NCBI GenBank assembly: GCA_025352585.1
Contig: JANXTD010000268.1
Location: 1-15,247 of the forward strand
Source of the DNA: Fimbriiglobus sp.
GTDB lineage: Bacteria; Planctomycetota; Planctomycetia; Gemmatales; Gemmataceae
DNA: 15,247 nt
Direction of reading: 5' to 3'
Shown here in pieces: positions 1 through 5,767 of the stretch. The notes beneath the pieces are model-generated. The model saw only the letters and a program-made list of their open reading frames with translations, ran no database searches and had not been told where the DNA came from. Each line of letters begins with the position of its first letter. The stretch's first letter is position 1. Position numbers and translations under genes: made by a program.

Positions 1-873
1 GGCGTCGACGCCGACTTGGGCGTTCGGCCGGCCGGCGGGGGTGACGCGGTCGTCGACCACCATCATGCCGCGGGTGAACTTGCCGTGCGTCTCGATTTCG
101 ACGAAGTGTGCGATCGCGCGGACCGCGCCGGGCAGGGCCAGGGCCGCAATGCCGAGCACGTCCTTCAAGTGGAAGCCCTCGACGCCGTAGAGTTGCGACG
201 ACGCGCGGATGCCGTAGGGCACGATTTGGCGGAGGAACTTGCCGGTACACGAGTCGGCGTTCGGCAGGTCGAGTAACTCGGTCGGCGAGAAGAGCATCTT
301 GCGCGTCAGGTCGAGCGGCACGATCGTCGGGTGGATGCCGACGTGGAGCATCTTGCGGGCGGCGTCGGGGTCGAGGGCGAAGTGGAACTCGGCGACCGGG
401 CCGGCGTTGCCCGGCTCGCGCCACGCCCCGCCGACGAGGACCAGGCGGTCGAGCAGCCCCGGCAACTCGGGATCGACGGCGAAGGCGCGGGCCAGGGTCG
501 TCGCCGGCCCCAGGACGATCACGCTGACCTCGTGCGGGGTGGCGCGGATGCACTCGGCGATCAGCTTCTCGGCGGCCTGCGGGGAGTGGCGTTTGAGCAC
601 CGGGAACTCGACGCCGCCGAGGCCGTTGGGGCCGTGCAAACTCGTGCCGTCGCGGTCGTACTCGACGGACACCGCCGCCGAGGTACGCGGCCGGCGCGGC
701 GGGTCGATCTGGTCGAGGATGACGTGGACGTTGACCGTCGCCTGCGCCGCGGTCACGTTGCCGGCGCAGGGGATCAGCGCGACGACTTCGAGGTTGGGGT
801 CGTTGAGCGCGATCGCGACCGCGAAGGCGGTGTCGATGCCGGGGTCGGCGATGAGGATGACTTTACGCGGCAT
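1..873 (-). CDS. Nucleoside hydrolase family protein, 3' end outside window
   Basis: Inosine/uridine-preferring nucleoside hydrolase-like protein; the family cleaves the N-glycosidic bond of nucleosides to ribose and base in the cytoplasm. 291 codons are visible, with no stop before the window edge, so perhaps 20-40 C-terminal residues are missing. Visible motifs are ADPGIDTAF at residues 9-17 (the family's DxDPGxDD calcium site), HGPNGLGG at 80-87, GGAWREPGN at 148-156, AEFHFALDPDAA at 161-172, KDVLGIA at 237-243 and a C-terminal PNAQVGVD. The ATG at 873 lies 4 nt after the trpD stop, which points to coupled translation. Several catalytic or metal positions differ from the well-studied Crithidia enzyme: Thr15 for Asp15, His164 for Asn168, and Lys237 in place of the His before the conserved Asp. 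The fold assignment is firm, but substrate and even activity are open. Confidence 0.85.
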   Translation of the reverse strand, partial: MPRKVILIADPGIDTAFAVAIALNDPNLEVVALIPCAGNVTAAQATVNVHVILDQIDPPRRPRTSAAVSVEYDRDGTSLHGPNGLGGVEFPVLKRHSPQAAEKLIAECIRATPHEVSVIVLGPATTLARAFAVDPELPGLLDRLVLVGGAWREPGNAGPVAEFHFALDPDAARKMLHVGIHPTIVPLDLTRKMLFSPTELLDLPNADSCTGKFLRQIVPYGIRASSQLYGVEGFHLKDVLGIAALALPGAVRAIAHFVEIETHGKFTRGMMVVDDRVTPAGRPNAQVGVDA

Positions 874-877
874 GGCG

Positions 878-1906
878 TCACGCCCTGGTTGCGAGGAGTT
901 GTTCGAGCACCCGCCGGGCCTTGCCGCTCTCGACGCTCTCGGTGGCCAGCGCGACCCCCTCGGCGAGCGTGGCGACGGTGCCGACGGTGTAAAGCCCGGC
1001 GGCGGCGTTGGCCAGCGTGATCCGCCGCGCCGGGCCGTCGGTGCCGGCGAGCACACTGCGGATCGTCGCCGCGCTCTCGGCCGCCCCGGACGCGAGGATG
1101 TCGTCGGTGCGCACCGCCTCAAGGCCGAAGTCGGCCGGGTGCCACTCGGTCGCGGTGAACTGGTGGCCCTCGACGACGCGGACCAGCGTCGGGGCGGCCA
1201 GGCTGACCTCGTCGAGGCCGTCGCGGCTGGACACCAGGATCGCCCGGCGGATGCCCAGCAGCGCGACCGCTTCGGTGAGTACGTCGAGCAGGGCGGGGGT
1301 GCCGACGCCGAGGAGTTGGTAGTCGGCCCCGGCGGGGTTGGCGAGTGGGCCGAGGAGGTTGAAGATCGTTCGCACGCCGAGCTTGCGGCGCAGCCGGGCG
1401 ACGTGGCTCATGCCGGCGTGGAAGTGCGGGGCGTAGCAGAAGGCGAAGCCGACGCGGTCGAGGCAGCGCTGCGACCAGGCGGGGCCGAGTTCGATGTTCA
1501 CGCCGAGTTCGCGTAGCACGTCGGCCGACCCCGACCGGCTCGACACGGCGCGGTTGCCGTGCTTCACGACCGGCACGCCCGCCCCGGCGATCACGAAGGC
1601 CGCGGCGGTGCTGATGTTGAACGTGCCGGAGTCGTCGCCGCCGGTGCCGCAGGTGTCGACGACGGGGCCGTTGACCGCGACGAGCCGGACCATCTGCTCG
1701 CGCAGGGCGAGTGCGGCGGCGGCGACCTCGGCGGGGCTTTCGGGCTTCATGCGCAGGGCGGTGAGGAAGGCGGCGGCGAGCGGCTCCTCGACGCGGCCGG
1801 CGAGCAGGTCGCGGAACGCCTCGGTGGCGCGGCCCGACTCCAGGTCGCGGCCGGCGAGCAGCTCCGCGTACAGGTCCGAGAACCAGGCTGGTCGCGGCAA
1901 TTCCAC
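878..1906 (-). CDS. trpD: Anthranilate phosphoribosyltransferase
   Basis: Transfers the phosphoribosyl group of PRPP to anthranilate, the second step of tryptophan synthesis from chorismate, in the cytoplasm. The 342-aa length is normal for the family. Motifs seen: CGTGGDDSGTFNIST at residues 86-100 (PRPP-binding glycine loop), KHGNR at 115-119, SSRSGSADVLRELG at 122-135, the anthranilate-site region HFHAGMSHVARLRRKLG at 161-177, FNLLGPLANPAGA at 182-194, and the metal-binding Asp232-Glu233 in GLDEVS. All expected catalytic residues are present. The start is GTG at 1906, chosen because a GAGAGG ribosome-binding site (1916-1921 on the minus strand) lies at good spacing and the N-terminus matches the family. 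The gene is divergent from lexA and is followed after 4 nt by the nucleoside hydrolase. No other trp genes are in the window, so trp genes are probably scattered. Confidence 0.95.
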   Translation of the reverse strand: MELPRPAWFSDLYAELLAGRDLESGRATEAFRDLLAGRVEEPLAAAFLTALRMKPESPAEVAAAALALREQMVRLVAVNGPVVDTCGTGGDDSGTFNISTAAAFVIAGAGVPVVKHGNRAVSSRSGSADVLRELGVNIELGPAWSQRCLDRVGFAFCYAPHFHAGMSHVARLRRKLGVRTIFNLLGPLANPAGADYQLLGVGTPALLDVLTEAVALLGIRRAILVSSRDGLDEVSLAAPTLVRVVEGHQFTATEWHPADFGLEAVRTDDILASGAAESAATIRSVLAGTDGPARRITLANAAAGLYTVGTVATLAEGVALATESVESGKARRVLEQLLATRA

Positions 1907-1935
1907 GGGGGCGGACCTCTCGGCGGCGTCGGTTC

Positions 1936-1954
1936 CGGGGTACGAAAGTCCCCG
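1936..1954 (-). other. Short hairpin at the likely 5' end of the trpD transcript
   Basis: CGGGG (1936-1940) and CCCCG (1950-1954) pair, and AC (1942-1943) pairs with GT (1948-1949), giving a 7-bp stem with one bulged base. The loop reads GAAA on the plus strand and TTTC on the minus strand. Given the promoter proposed just upstream, the hairpin would sit at the extreme 5' end of the trpD mRNA. A role in mRNA stability is possible. No leader peptide or Trp-codon attenuator was found. Confidence 0.3.
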
Positions 1955-1956
1955 TC

Positions 1957-1986
1957 ACCATAGCAGGTTCGGGCGGAAAGTGGCAA
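1957..1986 (-). promoter_or_regulatory. Candidate sigma-70-type promoter for trpD
   Basis: On the minus strand TTGCCA (1986-1981) and TATGGT (1962-1957) are separated by 18 nt, a good fit to the housekeeping -35/-10 pattern. The start of transcription would be near 1950, leaving a leader of about 45 nt before the GTG start of trpD. Its -35 box is only 7 bp from the -35 box of the divergent lexA promoter, so the two may interfere with each other. Confidence 0.5.
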
Positions 1987-1993
1987 ATTCCTC

Positions 1994-2023
1994 TTGCCGT
2001 GCTGTACGCCCGTCAGATAGAAT
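1994..2023 (+). promoter_or_regulatory. Candidate sigma-70-type promoter for lexA
   Basis: TTGCCG (1994-1999) and TAGAAT (2018-2023) are separated by 18 nt. Transcription would begin near 2030, inside the inverted repeat described next, leaving a leader of about 70 nt. The match and the placement of the repeat fit a LexA-autoregulated promoter. Confidence 0.5.
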
Positions 2024-2027
2024 GATT

Positions 2028-2054
2028 TCCAGAACTGGACAAAGTTGATCCAGT
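2028..2054 (+). promoter_or_regulatory. Candidate LexA operator at the lexA start point
   Basis: A perfect inverted repeat TCCAG-AA-CTGGA (2028-2039) is followed after 9 nt by a third half-site TCCAGT (2049-2054), so ACTGGA/TCCAGT also form an inverted pair (2034-2039 with 2049-2054). It lies just downstream of the candidate -10 box. It matches neither the E. coli CTGT-N8-ACAG box, the Bacillus GAACATATGTTC box nor the alphaproteobacterial GTTC-N7-GTTC box. Assignment to LexA rests only on position and symmetry. Confidence 0.35.
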
Positions 2055-2098
2055 GAACGTACAGCGCCAACCCGACGCCGATTCCCGGAGGCCTCCCC

Positions 2099-2728
2099 GT
2101 GGGCGACACCATCCCCCTGACCGGCAAGCAGCAAGAAATCTTCGCGTTCATCCGCGGCTACATCGAGGAGCACAGCTACCCGCCGGCAATCCGCGACATC
2201 GGCCGGGCGTTCGACATCAAGTCGCCCAACGGCGTGATGTGCCACCTGCGGGCGCTGCAAAAGAAGGGCTACATCCACCGCCAGGAGAAGAACGAGTTCC
2301 AGGGCGGCATCGCGCGCTCGATCACGATCCCCGGCCTGAACAGTGGCGGCTTCAGCCTGCCGATGCTCGGCCTCGTCGCCGCCGGCCCGGTGCTCGAGGC
2401 GGCGGAGCAGAACGAGCGCGTGGACATGAAGGACCTGTTCGGCGGCGACAACGTGTACTTGCTCAAGGTCCGCGGCGAGTCGATGATCGAGAGCCAAATC
2501 GCCGACGGCGATTACGTCGTGATTCGCAAGCAGGAGCAGGCCGACAACGGCGAGAAGGTCGTCGCGATGGTCGATCGCTCGATGACGCTGAAGAAGTTCT
2601 TCAAGAAGAAGGACCAGATCCGTCTCGAGCCGTGCAACAGCGCGATGGAGCCGATCCTGGTGGACCCGGCCCGCGAGAACGTGCAAATTCTCGGGGTGCT
2701 CGTCGGCGTCATCCGCAAGTGCCACTGA
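2099..2728 (+). CDS. lexA: LexA SOS repressor, S24 self-cleaving protease
   Basis: Transcriptional repressor of the DNA-damage (SOS) response that cleaves itself when stimulated by RecA-ssDNA filaments. 209 aa, normal length. Residues 5-75 form the winged-helix DNA-binding domain, with the typical TGKQQEIFAFI start and YPPAIRDIG; residues 85-209 form the S24 peptidase domain. The cleavage site is Ala95-Gly96 in LVAAGPV, the nucleophile is Ser128 in VRGESM, and the catalytic lysine is probably Lys165 in MTLKKF. The recognition-helix region reads SPNGVMCHLRAL (42-53) instead of the common SPSTVHxHLxxL, so the operator may differ from classical SOS boxes. The start is GTG at 2099, set by GGAGG at 2087-2091 with 7-nt spacing. 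The gene appears monocistronic: divergent from trpD, convergent with the Uma2 gene, and followed by a long inverted repeat. Confidence 0.95.
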   Translation: MGDTIPLTGKQQEIFAFIRGYIEEHSYPPAIRDIGRAFDIKSPNGVMCHLRALQKKGYIHRQEKNEFQGGIARSITIPGLNSGGFSLPMLGLVAAGPVLEAAEQNERVDMKDLFGGDNVYLLKVRGESMIESQIADGDYVVIRKQEQADNGEKVVAMVDRSMTLKKFFKKKDQIRLEPCNSAMEPILVDPARENVQILGVLVGVIRKCH

Positions 2729-2741
2729 GCCGGCCGAAACG

Positions 2742-2875
2742 TCTTGTTAGCCGGACGCGCTAGCGACGGGAGCAAAGGTCGTTGACATCGCGGATGGGGG
2801 AAGACGAAGCAGTCGATACCCACCGACATTGTCAACGACCTTTGCTCCCGTCGCTAGCGCGTCCGGCTAACAAGA
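2742..2875. repeat. 46-bp perfect inverted repeat with 42-nt loop between convergent genes
   Basis: Left arm 2742-2787 and right arm 2830-2875 are exact reverse complements over 46 bp; the symmetry breaks at the next base on both sides. The left arm begins TCTTGTTAGCCGGACGCGC and ends GGTCGTTGACA; it contains the 8-bp palindrome CGCTAGCG. The 42-nt loop (2788-2829) shows no gene. The repeat sits 13 nt after the lexA stop and 64 nt before the Uma2 stop, so as RNA it would form a very stable hairpin at the 3' end of both convergent transcripts. No U-tract follows either arm. A second, weak 8-bp inverted pair (GCCTGCGG 2879-2886, CCGCAGGC 2926-2933) follows. It could be a bidirectional terminator, a dispersed REP/MITE-like element, or both. 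Confidence 0.85.
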
Positions 2876-2939
2876 GTCGCCTGCGGCGGAGCCACGAATT
2901 GCTGACTCCGAGACGTGACAAACATCCGCAGGCTGGCGT

Positions 2940-3611
2940 TTACGCTTTCTTCTTGGGCTTCGGCGGGCGGCGGTCTTCAAAGATTGTTTTCAACGGCAAC
3001 TCGAAGCCAGGGAGTACCTTGCCGCCGGAAAGTGTGTCCGTCATAGTCAAAGTCTTCTTGGACTTGAGCCGGGCGGCATCGTACACGTCCACTTCTTTAC
3101 GGACGGAATCGACGTACCAGGCGAGTTTAACTCCGGCCCGCGAATAGTCGCCGAGCTTCATGATTATGTCGGCGTCGTTGCCGGGGTTATGGGGGCTGAG
3201 CACCTCGATGATTAACTCAGGGGTGGAGTAGCGGAAGGTATCTCCCTCCACTTCGTCCTGAATCAATCCCCACGTGATGAAGTAGGCATCGGGCATCCGC
3301 ACGAGTCCCGGCGCGAGACGCATCGGGCACATCGCACCGCCAACGACGCCCAAATTGTGTTTGTCTACGAACACCCAGATCAGCGAGCGAAGGTAAACCG
3401 CAACACGGTCCTCGGCGTTGCCCATCGGCTTTTTCAACAAGATGCCGTTCACCAACTCGTAGGACAGGCCAAGGCGGTCGAAGGCGATCACGTCGGCCTC
3501 GGTGGCCGTGCCCGGCTTGGGCGTCAGCAGGATGCGCTCCGCACACACCCCACCGGCCGCGTCGATCACGTCCTGGAGGGTTTCGTACTCCCTGACGGCA
3601 GTCGTCGTCAT
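2940..3611 (-). CDS. Uma2 family (DUF820) putative restriction-endonuclease-fold protein
   Basis: 223-aa member of the Uma2 family, which has a PD-(D/E)XK nuclease-like fold and is greatly expanded in planctomycetes and cyanobacteria; biological function is unknown. Visible family features are LSYELVNGILLKKPMG at residues 49-64, RMPDAYFIT at 105-113 (likely catalytic Asp108), PELIIEVLSP at 131-140 (Glu136), MKLGDYSRAGVKLAWYVD at 151-168 (Lys152) and a lysine-rich C-terminus. The active-site pattern appears complete. The ATG at 3611 overlaps the TGA of the upstream S46 peptidase gene by 4 nt (ATGA), so translation is probably coupled; an upstream extension of the open frame is only a shadow inside the peptidase gene. 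Base composition is lower than that of its neighbours (53 percent GC in two hand-counted 60-nt stretches, 2941-3060), hinting at a separate origin. Confidence 0.85.
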   Translation of the reverse strand: MTTTAVREYETLQDVIDAAGGVCAERILLTPKPGTATEADVIAFDRLGLSYELVNGILLKKPMGNAEDRVAVYLRSLIWVFVDKHNLGVVGGAMCPMRLAPGLVRMPDAYFITWGLIQDEVEGDTFRYSTPELIIEVLSPHNPGNDADIIMKLGDYSRAGVKLAWYVDSVRKEVDVYDAARLKSKKTLTMTDTLSGGKVLPGFELPLKTIFEDRRPPKPKKKA

Positions 3612-5725
3612 GGCGTCTCCGGGGGCGGGGCGGTTAGCTCGTCGGCGAGCGGTTGGGCGTCGTAGACCTTCGCCAGCGCCTCGAGCACGGCGCGGCTGTG
3701 GACGGCGATGTGGCGGGCTTGCGTGTCGGTGTAGACGAAGTTGCGCACCAGGCCGTGGCGGTTGCGGTCGAAGTTGACGCCGACGACTTCGCCGGCGCGG
3801 TTCAGCACCGGCGAGCCGCTGTTGCCGCCGATCGTGTCGGCGGTGCTCACGAAGTCGAACGGCGTCGTCGGGTCGAGCTTGGCCCGGCGCTCGACCCAGC
3901 GCGGCGGCAGCGTGAACGGCTCGCGCTTCTCCAGCACCTCCCAGCGCTTGAAGGCGTCGCCGAAGGTGGTGCAAAACGGCAGCGTTTCGCCGTCCACCGC
4001 GTAGCCCTTGACGGTGCCGAAGGCGAGCCGCAGGGTGAACGTCGCGTCGGGGGCGACCGACTTGCCGAAAGCCTTGAAGCGCACATCGGCGATCGCGGCG
4101 TAGGCCTGCCGCTCGACTTCTTCGACCTCCTCCTCGTACTTCTTGCGCACGGCCCGCGCCTCGCCGTCGATCAGCCGGGCGAGCAGGATCAGCGGGTCGC
4201 GGGACGCCTCGACGGCGGCGCGGCCGCCCTCGACGAGCCGCTTGCGCTCGGCCACGTCGGCGAGCTTGGTGCCCACGGCGAGTTCCGCGGCGCGGCCGGC
4301 GGGGCTTTTGCCGGCGAGGATTTTGGCGACCGCCGGGTGCTCGCCGCCGAGTTGCTCCGCGAGGAACGTCAGCGCCGCGGTCAGCCGGGCGAGTTCGAGG
4401 CTGCGCGACACCGGCGCGGGGCTGAACAGCGTGAGCTTGAGCGAGTCGAGGTTGGAGTCGCGGTACTCGCGCAGCCGCTCCGGGTTCGGCTTGGCCACCT
4501 CGTCGGCGAGCCGCAGGCAGTGCCGGGCCACGGGGAAGAGGTCGCTGAAAAAAGCGTCGCCGCGCTCGAGCAGGGCGTAGTCGCGCTCGATGCCGGCGAG
4601 GTTGCGCTGCGCCGCGGCGACCCTGGCCCACGCCGTGCCGGGGTAGCGGTCGGTCAGCGCGCCGTCGGGCCGCGCCGGGGTCAGGCCCGCGACGACCGGC
4701 CGCATCAACTCCGCCTCCTGCGCCTCTTTCTGGGCCAGAACGGCGGGGTCGAGCAGCCCTTGCAGTTGCCCGGCGAACGCCTTGCGGCGGTTGGCGACGC
4801 CGTGCAACACGTTGGCCGCCTCGCGCCGCTTGTCGGGGGATTGCTCGCTGTACTGCGTCAGCGCCGCCTCGTAGGCCCGCAGACGCGCGAGGTCGTACGG
4901 CAGTGTCACGTCGCGGCGGTGCTTCAACTTGGCCAGGGTTTCGAGGCGGTTGGTCGTGCCGGGGTGCCCGGTCACGAGCACCATGTCGTTCTCGGCCGGG
5001 CCGGCGGCGGACCACCGGAAGTAGTGCGGCACCCTGGCCGGCTTGCCGTTCTCGTAGGCGCGGAAGAAGGCCACGTCGAGGCTGGTGCGCGGGTACTCGA
5101 AGTTATCGACGTCCCCGCCGAACGCCGCAATTGCCGCTTCCGGGGCGAAGACGAGCCGCACGTCGGTGTACTTCTTCGAGCGGTACAGGTGGTACAGCCC
5201 GCCCTGGTACAGCGTCACGACATCGCTGCGCAACCCGGTCTTGGTGAACGAGTCCTTCTCGATGTCGCTGGTGACCGCCCGCCGCGCCGCGGCCGCCGCC
5301 GCCGGGGTCATCGCCGGGGTCACGGCGGCAGTCACGCGGGCGGTCACGTCCTCGATCGACTGGAGCACGTTGAGTTCGACGTCGGGGCAGGGCAGTTCGT
5401 CGGCGCGGCTGCGGGCGTAGTAGCCGTCGCGCATCAGGTCGCGGGCCGGCGTCGAGAGCTTCTGGATGGCGTCGCCGCCGACGTGGTGGTTGGTCACGAC
5501 GAGGCCGTCGGGCGAGACGAAGCCGCCGGACGCTCCGGGGAACCGCACCGACGCCAGCATCAGTTTGGTGCGGAACGCTTCGGTCAGCGTGAAGCCGTAC
5601 TTCGCCTGGAGCGCCTGCGCCGGCAGGTCGGTCGGCAGCCACATCCCCTCATCCGCGACGGTCGCCCGCATCGGCCAGCCCCCCAGAATCGACCCGACAA
5701 TTAGCAGCGTGAGAGGACGGGACAT
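3608..5725 (-). CDS. S46 family serine peptidase (DPP7/DPP11-like), exported
   Basis: Serine dipeptidyl-peptidase-like enzyme of family S46, whose known members release N-terminal dipeptides in the periplasm. 705 aa, close to the usual ~700-720. Residues 1-24 look like a signal peptide, with likely cleavage after ATVA. The trypsin-like triad is visible: His81 in VVTNHHV, Asp217 in EYPRTSLDVAFF and Ser636 in GGNSGSPVLN. Arg654 in VNFDRN lies 18 residues after the catalytic serine, the same offset as the Ser655-Arg673 pair of Porphyromonas DPP11, where arginine gives preference for acidic P1 residues (glycine in DPP7). An alanine/threonine-rich insert occupies about 128-150. The start has a GAGG ribosome-binding site 7 nt upstream. 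The gene lies 42 nt after the BatA/VWA gene and overlaps the Uma2 gene, so all three are likely one transcript. Confidence 0.9.
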   Translation of the reverse strand: MSRPLTLLIVGSILGGWPMRATVADEGMWLPTDLPAQALQAKYGFTLTEAFRTKLMLASVRFPGASGGFVSPDGLVVTNHHVGGDAIQKLSTPARDLMRDGYYARSRADELPCPDVELNVLQSIEDVTARVTAAVTPAMTPAAAAAARRAVTSDIEKDSFTKTGLRSDVVTLYQGGLYHLYRSKKYTDVRLVFAPEAAIAAFGGDVDNFEYPRTSLDVAFFRAYENGKPARVPHYFRWSAAGPAENDMVLVTGHPGTTNRLETLAKLKHRRDVTLPYDLARLRAYEAALTQYSEQSPDKRREAANVLHGVANRRKAFAGQLQGLLDPAVLAQKEAQEAELMRPVVAGLTPARPDGALTDRYPGTAWARVAAAQRNLAGIERDYALLERGDAFFSDLFPVARHCLRLADEVAKPNPERLREYRDSNLDSLKLTLFSPAPVSRSLELARLTAALTFLAEQLGGEHPAVAKILAGKSPAGRAAELAVGTKLADVAERKRLVEGGRAAVEASRDPLILLARLIDGEARAVRKKYEEEVEEVERQAYAAIADVRFKAFGKSVAPDATFTLRLAFGTVKGYAVDGETLPFCTTFGDAFKRWEVLEKREPFTLPPRWVERRAKLDPTTPFDFVSTADTIGGNSGSPVLNRAGEVVGVNFDRNRHGLVRNFVYTDTQARHIAVHSRAVLEALAKVYDAQPLADELTAPPPETP

Positions 5726-5767
5726 CTTACGGCCTCGGGGTTACGGGAAGTCATTCGGCACCGGCGA

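Noticed and set aside
239..1516. A 425-codon plus-strand open frame across trpD and the nucleoside hydrolase
   Set aside because: No recognisable motif and it overlaps two clear minus-strand genes; long shadow frames are common at this GC content.
1907..1960. trp attenuator or leader peptide before trpD
   Set aside because: No short frame with Trp codons and no alternative hairpin-plus-U-tract arrangement was seen.
2782..2835. Consensus TTGACA (-35-like) at the inner end of each inverted-repeat arm
   Set aside because: No acceptable -10 box at 15-19 nt spacing on either strand; the motif is simply part of the repeat.
2742..2875. Long inverted repeat as a CRISPR unit or the ends of an insertion sequence
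   Set aside because: Only two arms in inverted orientation, a 42-nt interior without coding capacity, and no transposase or cas gene nearby.
3612..5015. N-terminal extension of the Uma2 frame up to 5015
   Set aside because: The extension is Arg-rich sequence inside the S46 gene; Uma2 homology begins after the ATG at 3611, which makes a typical 4-nt overlap.
3653..5704. A 683-codon open frame on the plus strand opposite the S46 peptidase gene
   Set aside because: It is a GC-rich antisense shadow: composition is Arg/Gly/Val/Ala-heavy, no domain is recognisable, and the minus-strand frame has a full catalytic triad and signal peptide.
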